Assembly: GCA_029721435.1 (NCBI GenBank)
Contig: CM056592.1
Coordinates: 31,241,111-31,305,110 of the forward strand
Direction: 5' to 3'
From: Gymnothorax reevesii
Taxonomy: Eukaryota; Chordata; Actinopteri; Anguilliformes; Muraenidae
Length of the DNA: 64,000 nt
Below, piece after piece: positions 10,927 to 33,362 of this stretch; positions within the stretch are counted from its first letter, which is position 1; the number at the start of each line of letters is the position of its first letter. A model generated the notes under the pieces. That model worked only from the letters and a program-made list of their open reading frames with translations. It was not told the DNA's origin and searched no databases. Both the position numbers and the translations under genes were made by a program.

Positions 10927-13040
10927 TTTCCTGCTCAGAGCTCAGCGGCAGCCGATGAGCAGAAGGTCTTCGCTGTTTGGGAAACGGGAGAAACGTTTGA
11001 TAAGGTGAGATTTATCGCCATCACATACTCTTCTGCTTCATGTGACGGCGTTTTCATGATTGTTTTACTCTTTTAATTTCACGTCAGCTTGTTACATCTG
11101 ATTGGCAGTTGGGCTCTGAGCTCGATCTTACAGATTGCACAGCAGCTGACTCTGCACGTCTGTGTTTTTGTGCTCGGAATCTTTATATCCCCTGACGCTG
11201 GCGCATGCCGTTCTGAACCTGCACGTCTCGCCTACCCTCGCCCAGCACCGACAGGTCCTGTTTGAGCTCTTCATGAAGAACTACCGCGTCAGGAGGAACA
11301 TGGTCCAGGCTCGCCTCTCGCAGGAGCTGGGCGATGCCGCCACCAAGGCCGACATCGATAGGTTGCTGAAGGTATCTCTAGCTGCCAAAGTCTGTTCCTG
11401 TGTTTTCAGGAAATATGGTATTATACAGGCCCCATCTCTGCCGAGGATGTGCAGTGGGTGCTCATCAGTTATCAGAGGAATCATTCAGCTGTTAGCATCT
11501 TTAATCTCTCGCAATATAACTGTGAATATAATGCCTCAGAATAATGATTTTCCAGCATGCCACCGAGTATTATGGACTACGAAGATCAGTACACATTCCA
11601 CAAGGAAACTGGTACTTCCAGTATCCATAGCCAGACCTGGCTTCATGCAAGTGTAGAGGATGTTGAAGGAAAATGCCGAAGTGAAATATTCTTGAGTCTT
11701 CCCATAATGTAAGTCATTAGTTTTTGGAAAGAATGGCCATGATCAACAGCTACGATTTACCGTAATAAAGGTTTAAACTAGGTATTTCCCTCACTGATGA
11801 ATCTGGGGGAGTAATGCTGATTTTTTTAGGTTTATAAGGCATGCTCGGCTGTGACAGTGCAGGGGGGTGTGGTTATGTTAATGCTTGTGTTAATGGATCG
11901 GCTGTGACAGTATGGGGAGGTGTGGTTATGTTAATGCTTGTTTTGATGTCACAGCTGTGACTGTACAGGGGGATGTGGTTGTTATACCCCCGCTACGACA
12001 TAGTCGGGGGTATATAGCGCTCCGCGCGTCCATCCGTGTGTCTGTGCGTCCGGATTCGTTCAAACATAAAGCGGGGGTATGTGAGCTCTGCTCTCTTCTA
12101 CACTTGTTAATGCTTGTGTTGATGGCTCAGCTGTGACTGTATAGGGGGGTGTGGTTATGTTACTGCTTGCGTTAATCGCTCAGCTGTGACAGGTTAGGTG
12201 GTGTGGTTATGTTAATACATGTGTTAATAGCTCAGTTGTGAAAGTATATGGGGTGTGGTTATGTTAATGCTTGCGTTAATGACTCAGCAATGTCTGTACA
12301 GGGGTGTTTGGTTATGTTAATGCTTGTGTTAATTGCTTAGCCGTGATAGTACGGGGGTTGTGGTCATGTTAATGTTTGTGTTCACGGCTCAGCTGTGATA
12401 GTGCGGTTGGCTGTGGTTATGTTCATACTTGTGTTAATGGCTCAACTGTGACAGTATAGGCGGTGTGGTTATGTTAATGCGTGTGTTAATGGCTCTGGTA
12501 TGATTAGTACAGGGTTGTTGTTATATTAATGCTTGTGTTGATGACTCAGCTGTGACTGTACAGGGGGGTGTGGTTATGTTAATGCTTGTGTTAATAGCTC
12601 AGCTGTGACAGTACCGGGGGGTGTGGTTATGTTAATGCTTGTGTTGATGGCGCAGCTGTGACAGTACCGGCGGGTGTGGTTATGTTATTACTTGTGTTAA
12701 TAGCTCAGCTGTGACAGTACCGGGGGGTGTGGTTATGTTAATGCTTGTGTTGATGGCACAGCTGTGACAGTACGGGGGGTGTGGTTATGTTAATGCTTGT
12801 GTTGATTGCTCAGCTGTGACAGTACCGGGAGGTGTGGTTATGTTAATGCTTGTTTTGATGGCACAGCTGTGACAGTACGGGGGGTGTGGTTATGTTAATA
12901 CTTGTTTTAATGGCTCAGCTGTGACAGTACAGGTGCGTGTAGTTGTAAATACTTGTTTTAACGGCAGTTTCTCTCCCTGACAGGAATGCTGTGTCAGCCA
13001 TGGAAGCATGTGGTATCTGAAAGGCACTCTGCAGTCCTGA
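10927..13040 (+). CDS. polr3e: RNA polymerase III subunit RPC5, last three coding exons (partial)
   Basis: Three exons give a continuous reading: 10927-11004 (ends ...VFAVWETGETFDK), 11246-11371 (begins HRQVLFELFMKNYRVRRNM, ends DIDRLLK) and 12984-13040 (begins ECCVSHGSMWYLKG, ends LQS-stop). All junctions are phase 0 with GT donors and AG acceptors. The order and wording match the C-terminus of vertebrate POLR3E (RPC5, Sin-like family), which with RPC4 forms a TFIIF-like subcomplex of nuclear RNA polymerase III, acting in initiation, termination and reinitiation. Only about 87 codons are seen of a protein of about 700 residues. Upstream exons were not found in 1-10926, so they lie outside the window or were missed. 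The last intron is largely a minisatellite. A cdr2 neighbour is also expected from human 16p12.2. Confidence 0.88.
11835..12960. repeat. Minisatellite in last polr3e intron, about 53-bp unit
   Basis: Roughly 19 diverged copies of a unit containing GCTCAGCTGTGACAGTAC, a G-run, GTGTGGTTATGTTAATGCTT and GTGTTAATG. The array stops about 25 bp before the final exon. Its last partial unit (CTTGTTTTAACGGCAG...) runs into the polypyrimidine tract of the acceptor at 12983. It is interrupted at about 11981-12106 by a different repeat. Confidence 0.9.
11981..12106. mobile_element. Stem-loop/GTCC repeat inserted in the minisatellite
   Basis: The segment starts with the inverted repeat TACCCCCGC...CGGGGGTA, then GCGCGTCCATCC...GTGCGTCCGG, and ends near GCGGGGGTATGTGAGCTCT. 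The minisatellite sequence resumes after it, so it is an insertion. It shares its plan with copies near 21.2, 22.6, 32.5 and 59.4 kb. Confidence 0.65.
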
Positions 13041-13654
13041 CAGTGAAGACCACGCCCTAGGGGTTCTCTCATCCAATCATCTCCGCGTGAGCTTTGTGGG
13101 CGGGCTCTACATTGGGAGGGGAAGCACTGGACAAATCGCCTCCCTCCCGCTTCTGGCTAGAGGAGCTGGGATTGGAGGGCAAGGATGCCAAGTTTCCTGC
13201 CCTGCGCTGTGTCATCGCTAATTCAACTGAAGTCATAACCGCAAAGCCAAAGCAGCCAGAGAGTGGTGCTGGTCTTGAGTACAACATCTCGTATCGTCAT
13301 CTAGTCACAGAAAGGGCTGGAGGAATGAGTCTGGTTGGAACTTTTGTGTGTGTATTTACTGTGCTCGCATATTTGGAGACACGTTTGCAGTCCCAGCGTT
13401 TGAGTTCTGCTAAGAAAGCTCCGTTACTTTTATTTAATACCACTTATGGATACAAAATTAGAAATGGGAAATGGTTTAGAACCAAAAATACTGAGTGTAG
13501 TTCATAATCATTTGATTTTTTTTATCCTAATTGTGACTTAGGAAGGTCTTGTTTACGGTTTACTGGGGGATAAACCCATCTGACACAACCCTGAAGATGG
13601 ATAAGTGGTGGAAGTTCTGCAGTGGAATAGCTTTTTCTTTAGGACTCATTCATC
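13041..13654 (+). other. polr3e 3' flank, likely 3' UTR
   Basis: This directly follows the polr3e stop codon. No canonical AATAAA was identified close by, so the transcript end cannot be fixed. Open frames here (for example 13094-13507) have no recognisable content. Confidence 0.4.
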
Positions 13655-13912
13655 GATCTCTCTCTCTCTCTCTCACAGATGCTGAGAGGGGGATTGATCT
13701 CTCTCTCTCTCTCTCTCATGCTGAGAGGGGGATCGATCTCTCTCTCATGCTGAGAGGGGGATCGATCTCTCACAGATGCTGAGAGGGGGATCAATCTCTC
13801 CCTCTCTCTCTCACAGATGCTGAGAGGGGAATCGATCTCTCTCTCTCTCTCACACAGATGCTGAGAGGGGGAATGATCTCTCTCTCACAGATGCTGAGAG
13901 GGGGAATGGTGG
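13655..13912. repeat. Compound (CT)n / GATGCTGAGAGGGGG tandem repeat
   Basis: About seven units of GATGCTGAGAGGGGGAT-like sequence are separated by CT-dinucleotide tracts of variable length (CTCTCTCT...). It is a simple microsatellite-minisatellite compound with no coding meaning. Confidence 0.9.
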
Positions 13913-16850
13913 GGTCTTAAGAGAGTGGACACCTCGTGTTTCATGAGTGAAAACTCCCCGTTATTCATTCACAAATATTTGATAAAGGACAAAATGTAGG
14001 TTTTGGGTCAGAGTTAAATTAATTCCAGTCTGATAAGGGACTCATTGAGCATTTAAGACTGCAAATGTATTTTCCCCCAGGAAATGGTAATGCTCCATAT
14101 TTTTTCTATAGAGTTAATTACAATCATTTAATCCACTGAGTTTGCATTTTCAGAGTAAGCTTTGATCCTGACTCATATCATATTGAAAAAATAGAAAAAT
14201 TGAGCAGATAGACCGAAGTATTCTGAGTCCAGAGAATGTATTGCGTTATCGTATGACTTCATTTTCATCAGCTGAAACAGCTGAATTTTTGAGTATTCCA
14301 CATGACTCTATCCAGTGTAATATTTCTTGTTGGCGTCATGCACATTTTGAAAGGTTAAAGTTCATTATGTTAATATAATGCTGCTTTCATTAACTCTTGC
14401 TAAATTGTCGAGCAGAAAGACCGAAAACTGCTCTGTGCTTTATATTTGGAAAGCATAACTTTAAAGAATAGAACTGTGACGAGCTTTTGATGGACTTTAA
14501 AGGGACAGTTCATTTTCTGAGATTTTAGGAAACAGTTTTGGTGCCTGTTTGGGTTGAATTAGCCAGTTTTTGTGTATGATGTATATTTTTTAGAAGAATA
14601 ACAGTGGGTTCTGTGGAGGCATAAGAATAACTGTGGCTAGTAAATTCACTTTAATCAGCTGCAGTACAGTACGGTGCCTCAGAATTTATGGGCTTAATTA
14701 CTCACTGGAAACTTCCTGTGAAGTACGCAACCTGAGAAAGCTAGAAGGGAGAGGCGCAAACAAGATATGAGGCTTAGGAATTGTGTTTAAGTGGGGGAAA
14801 AAAGGTAGTGAGAACTGGTGTCTTCAAATGTGTGGCCTGTTGGGAACTGCATCACTGCACATACATCTGTGCTGGAGATGCACTGAGGTCTTTGCTTTGG
14901 ACCACGAACCCTCTAATGCCTCCTCACCAGCCACTTTAAAGAAATGCTCATTAATATTCTTGCTAGGTCAATCAAAAACATACACTGCAGCTGTTTCAAT
15001 AGATTGGAAACATCCCTTTAAGATGAGGTCAGACTGTTGTTGTGTTTGGCTGGATGACGATTCGGTTATATGCATCATGAGTTAATTGTGATGGCGATTG
15101 AGGTCATTGAAATTGACTGTATTGGGTTGTCATAACATTCATTAGTTTCCACCACTCAAACTTGTTGCATTATCACAAGTTCATTCGTGTTGCTAAGGTT
15201 GCAGGCCTGCTTTGCCCCTCTGTGATTTTGGCTTGCTAACTCAGGAAAACGGAAAACGAAGGACCCTTTCATCACGGATTGGCTTTTGCCCTTTAGCCCA
15301 CCTTTTTTAGAGTTCAAAGGTCATCAGGTGCAAGTGGTTGTCATAGTGCCTCAATTCCTCAACGGTTTACTCTGGAGAAAAATTATGAGCCAAAATGTGC
15401 CGGGCTTTAACAGAAGTGCTGTCCTTCATAGCGGACGGTCTAGAAGGTTTCCGTCAATTTGTACTCTAGCAGAAGTCGTGACTGGTATTCGGAAATGCTG
15501 ATTGGCACTGCAGTAGAATGTTCCTGGAGGGGATGTGTACTCGGCTGATTAAAGGAGCAGTGTCACAGTTTCTGCACATGCTCAGAACGTACATTCTAAC
15601 AGAGTGAATCTGCTGGACTGCAGGTAATCATCTGATTCCATCCTTGCCAGTCCGTCTTCATTTTGCATTGTATTTATGTATTTTAGTTACTCCACAATTA
15701 TGCTGTTTATATTAAAGGGCATCTAAATTCGATTCCCATTGTTTTTGTTTATGGGCCAATCAGCGAGCCGCACCTGCGCAAACAAACCGAAATGGAAGGA
15801 TTATCTCCGTGTGTACACAAAACATTGGTTGTTGAATGAAATTGGTCATGTGACCATGCAAGTTGTCAAAGAAAGCAAGCGATTTGGTTGTAAACAGTTG
15901 GACGTTCAACATCCCGTATGAATCGAATTCAGATGCCCTTGAAGGAGCTTTCTATGGAAAGTTGAGGATTCAAAGCGCTATTTAAAGCTTTAGCCGAGGG
16001 ATATGAAGAATGTAAGCTGGTTACCATGGCCAGTAATCACAGAGGAAGAAAAATGACTTGCAATTTAATGGATATATTTTCAAAGTTGTGAGCATGTGCA
16101 GTAATCGTGACACAGCTCCACAGTGCTTGCAGAATAATTGGAGATGAGTGTCAAAGAGAGATCCTGTGCTATTTTAACGCAAGTCACTTAACCTCAACAC
16201 CAGAGCATGCAGCGGTACGTCATACTCTGAAGTTAACTGCATTTGCGGTAAAACAAGTGTATCAAAATCTCTGCCCTGTTGTCAATGCTCTTCCATGAGT
16301 TCACGGTGTCCTGAACAATCCTCATGAGCCGTTTCAGGTTTCTTGTAATTTCCCCCATTAGGTGATGCTGTAAAATCTGGCACTGATTATTAATACATGG
16401 AAAATGTACAGATCATGCTTTGTGTGTCTCTCCCCCCCCGAAGTGGTATGATGTCTCATTTAATAAAGTGATGTAATAAAGTTTATATTTTCTCCCTTGA
16501 TTTACCACACTTGTGCAGCGGCCGTACACAGAGGACGCAAAGGAAACGTCCTTAAGGACATTGTGCTTGCAGTCGTCTTGAGAACCAGCTAGCAAAATGA
16601 TTCCACCCCCCACACTGCACTTCCTGTGATCCGCAGTAATACCAGTGTGGAGGAAGGAGGCATTTCCCCCCTCCCCTCCGCCATCATTCCATATCGGAAC
16701 CTGGCAACACCCACGACTTCCTTCTACTGTCATCAGATTTCCCCCCCAGAATTCCCTGTAGCTCATTCATTGGTTTATCCCTCCATTTTTGTTGAGTCCA
16801 ATCAATATGAACTTCTTACTGGAACAAAGTGGGCTGTTCTTTAAATTTCT
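13913..16850. other. Intergenic DNA between polr3e and cdr2 (convergent ends)
   Basis: polr3e points right and cdr2 points left, so this is the space between two 3' ends. No exon, RNA gene or named repeat was recognised. Short open frames (14783-15085, 16413-16766) show no family resemblance. Confidence 0.45.
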
Positions 16851-16854
16851 AAGT

Positions 16855-17335
16855 GACCAGTCTCCCGGGCGTTGTGATCATCTGTCGTGGTGAAGCCGCT
16901 GAGCTGAAAGGCGAAGCTCTATTCACCTGCTGATCTACATTCCAACCCTCACCGATGGTCACAAAATGTGCACAGTGACCGAAAGAAAAAGATCGCGAAT
17001 GCAAGTGGCTGAAATGAGCCATCTGCAGGTGGCTGGGCTGACCCTTAGGGACAGGGTGAGGAGCTCGGACATCCAGGAGCGGCTCAGAGTAGAACTGCAG
17101 CTCCTCTGCATCGAGTTGAGGCGGTTCGAGCATCTGGATCGGATGCCTCCCTTTAGAGTTTTTCCAGGCATGTCCAACTGAGAGGAGCCCCAAGGCAGAC
17201 CCAGGACCTGCTGTCTGGGAACAGCTTGAGGTGACCTAGGCAGAGTTGGTGGAAGTGGCTGGGGAGGGGGGGCACCTGGGCCTCTCTGATTTGTCTGTTA
17301 CCCCCGGATAAGGGGCAGAAAACAGATGGATGGTC
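16855..17335 (+). pseudogene. Rex3-like (RTE clade) LINE C-terminal remnant
   Basis: The plus strand reads MCTVTERKRSRMQVAEMSHL then VAGLTLRDRVRSSDIQERLR and LRRFEHLDRMPPFRVFPG, then a stop, and EEPQGRPRTC. This is the characteristic C-terminal sequence of teleost Rex3 reverse transcriptase (LRDRVRSS...EELRVE..., RMPPGR, RPRGRPRTRW). The end at about 17300-17332 carries GATAAGGGGCAGAAAACAGATGGATGG, matching the usual Rex3 tail with GATGG repeats. It contains stops and frame changes and lacks the N-terminal domains: a 5'-truncated dead copy. Confidence 0.85.
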
Positions 17336-20118
17336 ATAGTCCTTGGCAGAGGCAGGCGGATCTCCAGGCTTTGGTAAATTGACTTTGAATAGGTGATGTG
17401 GGTTTCTATCCTTTGTCCATGGGGGCCGCCACTTGACAAAATATGTCCAATTTTCATTTGACAAGCAAGCCTCAACTAAAGCTGCATGGAATTTTGTAGA
17501 GGACTGATTTTAAGTCTAATTTCTATTTCCACACACCAATTTCCCTGTATCGCTTGATTGCACAAGGAGCCTCCTGTGAAAACTGCTGATCGCTCTCCCG
17601 TTCAGACCCATGTTGTGACAGATTAGTATCAAAGTCTGTATATGCAGTATACTACACAAGGTCCCTTTTATTCCTTATCTAATCAGACAGCCTGTGTTCA
17701 CACTGTTACAGTGTCAGCAGAGTTATGAACATTTCATAGCTTTGTGAAAAGTTCAGCTCCTTAATGGAGACCTTGAGAATGATTATTATAATTATAACAT
17801 TTTTAATATTATATTAAGTTAATATTATTCACACTTAACAATTCAGTGAATATACTTTGATAGTGGGGGATTAAATTTGTGCAGAGCCCTTCCCAAAAGG
17901 AGAGCGCATGGATATATGAGTGGGTCTGTCAGCAGTACCTGAGTGATATGGGCCATAACATTGTCGTGTCATATGTACATTCGCACCAGCACTCCAGTCC
18001 CTGACGACACGTTAAGTCCTTTTAATGCTGGTTAATTCTCCTACCTTAGGACTTCACTCAGGTTATCCGTTACCAAACAGATTATGCACACCACACCTAT
18101 CCTGACTTTAAGATTAGCAGTTTTCAGGTCTTGTACAAGATTCCCAGACAATGGAAAACAATTCTGCCGATTTAACACAAGGCACAACCATTGTCTCTAT
18201 GCTGACGCAGGACAGCACAATTTGAATTTCAGAAAAATTATCCTCTTTGCACTCAGTGTGGCCTTTTCACAAGGGTTTCCTTAAACCCACACGGTTTATT
18301 CATGAAGCAGCATGGAAAAGATGCAAAAACAATCCTCAGAGGATGAGCAGCGGCTCGATAAAGGGCAGAAATGCTAAATACGCAGAAAAATATCAAACAG
18401 TTTGAATAATTATTCCTCACTTATCTGACCTAACAATCATCTTCCTTCAGCAATAATGCAACACAAAGCTTTACACTGGAGGTGAGATCAGTCATGAGTC
18501 CTGTCACAGCAATAACGAACACTTTTTTGGTATTCAGAATGTGTCTGAAGAGCCATCTTTTTTATTGATGCAGTTCCTAATTCGGAGGTCGTATTTCAGC
18601 AAAAGTCTTAAGGGTCATTACCTCACAGAAGGTGTGGCATACTGTTAAAAAAAAAAGTAATTACTGATGTATATCGGGCCAAATGGCAAACTACCTGTGC
18701 GCTGACGTCTCATCACCGGCTGCACCTAAATGATTAACATTTATTTGCTGAACAATTGCAAAGAGCTGTAATCAGACTTGTGTATCTTGCTGCCCTTTCA
18801 GGTTGTCGTCCCCTCACATCCGAATCTGTTTACAGCATAAACTTCATCCACACGTCCATTTACATGTCAAAAAAAAATCCTGGAGAATATTAAAATACAA
18901 GTTCCAGTCACACTTAAACACAGCAGCACTACAAATAACCATATCAAGCAATCACATTATGTCAGGGAGGAATACAGTGCATTAGGGCAACACTTTATCT
19001 TAAGTATCTAAAGCAGAGGGGGAAGAAGGATTCCTTCCAGTACTCTTCAGAAGCACAATACCGCAGACACCATCATGGAAATTAGAGCCAAACTGAGAAA
19101 AGACTGGAATAAAAATATAGTGTTCTGGAGCAGATGAAGGGTTTGGAAAAAGCGTGAAAGAGGAAGTCACGAGCAAGGCGGTGTAACGGCCCCCTGTTCA
19201 GTTACATTTTCCACAAGGCATTGTCTTCAGCGTCAGAGGAGGAGGAAAACTTATACATTCTCAGTCCTGGCTGGCATCAATACTTTTATGGTATAATAAT
19301 CCAGTCCCATCCCATAATTTATTCATAACTCGACTTTGTTCATCTCCGCAGAGCGCACACTCGAATGACAAAAGCCTTTTTGCATCATTTCGGTTTTTTT
19401 TCTTTTTTTCAAGCTGACAGGCAAAGCCATTGATTTTAACATATTATATAAAGGTGCAAGCAGGTTTTTTGCAACTTTTTATGAAGCACAAAATACTGAC
19501 AAATTATCAATTTTAAATGAACCAAAACACCATGACTCATATCCAGCAAGAAACAAATAATTCCCATTTTCTTCTTTAAAGGAATAAATTATTCTGAAAT
19601 TGAAGTTAAGTGCAACAAATCCAGATACGAGAATAATTGCAGACAAATCCCATTAAAAAGAAATGCAGTTTGAGGATCTGTTCAGCTTAAATATGCTAGT
19701 GAGGGCAGTAGCAAGGTTTCTGGAAAACAGGATGGCGAAACTTTAGATGGCTTATCCATTGAGCTGGTGAAGATTCCCCAAGAGATGGTCGGGGTGGCAT
19801 CACAATAGGCACTGGTGTTGAGGTGCAGTCACTAAGACTGGTTCTTTGGGGCTTTGATTACCTGAGTTCTCCAGCCTGCTGGTATCAGCCAGGCACTGAA
19901 CCTCTTAGAATCCCCCACCAATCCTGTCAAACCTGAAGAGGATCTTAACATGTTCATAAAACAAGAGTTGTCAGAAAGACAACAAAGCTCGCCGGGGGGC
20001 AAAGTTAAAGTTTTTCTGCACGCGGACGGACGCGGACGCCGGGGGTACGACAATAGCTCTCCCTGGACATTCGTCCCGGCGAGCTAAAGAAAGTTCCTCG
20101 AGGACTGTTCCGTGAGCC
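17336..20118 (-). other. Likely cdr2 3' UTR and flank
   Basis: This lies downstream of the cdr2 stop on the minus strand. Minus-strand AATAAA signals occur at 19318-19323, 18561-18566 and 18295-18300. Any could be the cdr2 poly(A) signal, giving a 3' UTR of about 0.8-1.8 kb. The sequence is AT-rich. A small frame at 19832-20053 is not supported as coding. Confidence 0.4.
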
Positions 20119-30034
<9,916 letters not shown>

Positions 30035-31066
30035 CTTCAACCAGAATTTATCCGGCGATTCTTCTGCAATTGTATTCCTTTGATGAATTCAAGAGTAAAT
30101 CATTTTAATCAACGCTCGGCATTACAACGCCAATGTTTGTCGGCTCACCGGTTTCCGTTGTCTCTGCCATACAACTTCGGCAGCTGAGATGAGGCGAATG
30201 AGTCCTACAGCCTCCAAGTGGCGCAGTCAGGCAGCGGCCAGCAACGTGGCAATTGAGAAATATGCAAATGAACGGCCATGACGTTCGAAATGAAGAGCGA
30301 GTGACTGCAGCCCGCTTCCCAACATACGCAATATTATGCCGATGAAATATCCGTGGAGCCAGGATTAGGTGAGAAAAACGTCTGCTAAAACTCGCTGCCC
30401 AAGCAGCGTTTCTTCAAAGTTTGAAAATAATGTTCTTTGCTACTATTGGACGTCCTTCATGTCTAATGCCGGATATAACACAGATGACCTACCCGCAGTT
30501 CTGTCCAAAATTATTTGCACCCTTTTGGTAAGAATAAGCAAAATCAGACGAGATAAAATGTCTTTATTGGTTACCCTCGTGATCTGTGATCTTTCATTCA
30601 AATTTTTCACAAAATAACACAATTGAAAGAAACATTACATTTTAATTTTGAAATAGATGTTATTCTCAAAATGATTTATGTAACAATTATTGGAACCCCT
30701 TTATTTAATATTTTGTGCAGCCTCTCTGAGACAGTCCCTCCAGATATAACATCTCCAAATCCTTTTGATTCCGAGGTCGGCTACCATGGACTCTTCTCTC
30801 CAGCTCTTCACACAAATTTTCCATGTGGTTGCTGTTGCTCTTATTAGTAAAATGAATAAATAGGCTGAATTGATAAATAGGCTAAATTAATAAATGAATG
30901 AATAAATAAATACATAAGACACCTGTATTGAGAAATTAATTAAACTTATATTTTGAGACAACCTGCTTGTCAGGCCAGACGGCTGACAATTACTATCAAT
31001 TTGATTAAACGCAATGCGTGGCTTGGCAGATATGCAGAGTGGTATGTCAGATGCTCATCCAGTCAG
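30035..31066. promoter_or_regulatory. Upstream region of cdr2 (putative promoter) and flank
   Basis: This is immediately upstream of the cdr2 start on the minus strand. It contains an octamer motif ATGCAAAT at 30262-30269 and TGACGT (CRE half-site) at 30279-30284, about 230-250 bp from the start codon. The transcription start is not visible and motif hits of this size are weak evidence. Further right, no gene was recognised. Confidence 0.35.
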
Positions 31067-31449
31067 ATACAGTATCTCACAAAAGTGCGTGCACCCCTCA
31101 CATTTCGACAATTAATTGATTATATCTTTTCAAGGGACAAAGTTACAGAAATGAAACTTGAATATTTTCTTGAATAGTCATTGTGCAATATGTGTAGCAG
31201 AGTAGATTTACTGCACTGTCCAGATAACTGAACATGGAGACTATTTCCAAAATGGGTGGCAACAAAAGTGAGTGCACACCCCAACTGGTGATGGTCAACC
31301 AAGCAATGGAACGTGTCTTATTCATCATGTTCATGCTTTTGTCTGTTCGACTGGGTTATACTAGGTTGTGTAACATGTGTTGAAGGTTTGTGGTGCTTTG
31401 GATGCAATGCTTTCATTCTGGTCACTGGATAATCAACTTGGCTCCTCAT

Positions 31450-32432
31450 GGGAAAGAAGTCTCTGAGGATCTGAAAAAGAGAATTGTTGCTCTCCACAAA
31501 GATGGTCTAAGCTACAAGAAACCATGAAACTGAGTTACAGCACAGTGGCAAAGGTTATCCAGTGGTTTTCCAAGACAGGTTCTGCTTGTAACAGGCCTCG
31601 TCAGGGTTGACCGAAGAGGTTGAGTCCTCGTGCTCTGCATCAGGTGCACAAGTTGGCTTCTGAAAACAGACGCAGGAGTGCTGGCAGCATTGCAAACAAG
31701 GTTGCAGCAGTGGGAGAACAGCTTGTCAGTGCTCAGACCATACGCCTTGCACTGCACCAAGTTGGTTTGCATGGCCGTCAACCAAGACGGAAGCTTCATC
31801 TGAAGCTAGCCCAAAACAAAGTCTGAAAATAATTTGCTGAAGACAACCAGCGCAAGAACATGAACTACTGGAACTATGTTCTGTAGTCTGACGAGACCAA
31901 GATAAACTTCTTCAGCTCAGATGGCGTCCAGCATGTGTAGCAGTGCCCTGGTGAGGAGTACCAAGACAAGTGTATACTGCCTACAGTGAACCATGGTGGT
32001 GACAGCATCATAGTCTGGGGCTGCATGAGTGCTTCTGGTCCTGGGGAGCTGCGCTTCATGAATTGAATAATGGATCCAACATGCACTGTGAGATTCTGAA
32101 GAAGAATCTGATGCCCTCCCTTCGGAACCTGGGCCGTACTGCAGTTTTCCAACATGATAACGACCTCCAAGATGACAACTGCCTTCCTGAAGAAGGCGAA
32201 GGTGATGGCGTGGCCAAGTGTGTCTCCAGACCTGAATCCCATTGAGCACCTGTGGGGCATCCTCAAGAGGAAGGTGGAAGAGCAGCAGGTGTCCAACATC
32301 CATCAGCTCCGTGATGTTGTCATGGAGGAGTGGAGGAGGATCCCAGGAACAACCTGTGCAGCTCTGGTGAATTTCATGCCTAGGGGAATCAAAGCAGTGC
32401 TGGACAACAATGGTGGTCACACTAAATATTGA
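31450..32432 (+). pseudogene. Tc1-type transposase pseudogene
   Basis: Fragments in several plus-strand frames match Tc1 transposase order. There is an N-terminal helix-turn-helix region (SEDLKKRIVALHKDGLSYKK, then a stop), an ASENRRRSAGSIANKV piece (31650-31700), and a C-terminal piece at 32154-32432 with SPDLNPIEHLWGILKRKV, which holds the third acidic residue of the DDE triad (PIE). The middle, with the other catalytic aspartates, is interrupted by frameshifts and stops. It cannot make an active enzyme. Confidence 0.88.
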
Positions 32433-32493
32433 CACTATGGACACAATTTGGCATGCTGACGATGAGGTGTACTCACTTTTGTTGCCACCCATT

Positions 32494-32965
32494 TTTACCT
32501 TCGGCCCGACTTCAGGCCGAAGAGTATTGTCATCTGTTTGTCGTCTGTCTGTCCGTCTGTCTGTCTGTCCGTGTGTGCACGTCTAAAGTCAGCATCAATA
32601 AACTAGTTACCCATGCCAAAACATTCGCGGTAATGTAAGGAATCCAGGCCAGGAAAGAATTTTTCAGATCGGACCAATTTTTGGGGAAAAAATAGCATTT
32701 TTGGCGTTTTGGAAAAAACTTTGTCGTGGACTGATTTTGATGAAGCATTTGAGCTAGGGGGTTTATACCTGGGGGAACCATCATATATATGCGGGGCACT
32801 AGATTAGTGAAAAAAATTTGAATTTTCCAAAATTTTTGTGGGACTTTGGGAATTTTTATACTTGTAAATGTATGTACTGTGGAATTCTACTTTAGTTATT
32901 GTGTAATTGTTCTGGGACACTTCTTAAATCAGGCCGAGGATGTTCAAACGTGGGCGTTTCTTGTT
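32494..32965 (+). mobile_element. Stem-loop/GTCC repeat nested in the Tc1 right arm
   Basis: The Tc1 right TIR reads CCACCCATTTTT, then departs into ACCTTCGGCCCGACTTCAGG CCGAAG (a perfect-arm hairpin TTCGGCC/GGCCGAA), a GTCTGTCTGTCCGTCTGTCT tract, and about 370 bp of further sequence. It returns to TIR sequence at GAAATAGTGACTTTTTG. This marks a clear insertion about 470 bp long. Confidence 0.75.
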
Positions 32966-33147
32966 GAAATAGTGACTTTTTGTTCATTTATTTGGGCAGT
33001 GCAGTAAATCTACACTGCTACACATATTGTACAATGACTACTCTAGAAAATATTCAGGTTTCATTTCTGTAACATTGTCCTTTGAAAAGATATAATAAAT
33101 TCATTGTTGAAGTGCAGGGGGTATGCTCACTTTTGTGAGATACTGTA

Positions 33148-33362
33148 TATACTGAACAACAAAAGAAATGCAAGTTAATTAAAGGCAGACTGGAAAATAA
33201 GTTTGTGTGTAATTATTTTTATAAAAGCAAATTTATTACTAGCGCGTGCACATTTACTATCGTTTCATCAAACTTTTCTTTATTTTGCGGTTACTTTGAC
33301 TGAGTAACCTTAAGAGTACATTGACTAACTAGCCAACTTCTGTTTCTTTTGTTGCTCAGTAT
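33148..33362. mobile_element. Short Tc1-like MITE adjacent to the larger element
   Basis: The left end TACTGAACAACAAAAGAAATG and the right end read in reverse (TACTGAGCAACAAAAGAAAC) form terminal inverted repeats of about 28 bp around about 215 bp of non-coding DNA, with TATA sequence outside both ends. It abuts the larger Tc1 copy, consistent with insertion into the TATA at that element's end. Confidence 0.75.

Larger units (their letters stand above)
31070..33145 (+). mobile_element. Tc1/mariner element, decayed, with nested insertion
   Basis: Terminal inverted repeats begin CAGTATCTCACAAAAGTG at the left and end CACTTTTGTGAGATACTG at the right, flanked by TA (31068-31069 and 33146-33147). 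The TIRs are about 200 bp, including GGTGGCAACAAAAGTGAGTG and its partner. Inside is a broken Tc1-type transposase (separate entry). The right TIR is split at about 32494-32965 by another repeat, so the element was already in place when that one arrived. Confidence 0.92.

Noticed and set aside
13094..13507. 137-codon plus-strand open frame after polr3e
   Set aside because: Lies in the probable 3' UTR, no homology recognised, unremarkable composition.
31874..32492. Minus-strand open frames of 141 and 191 codons
   Set aside because: Antisense of the Tc1 transposase pseudogene, which reads correctly on the plus strand.
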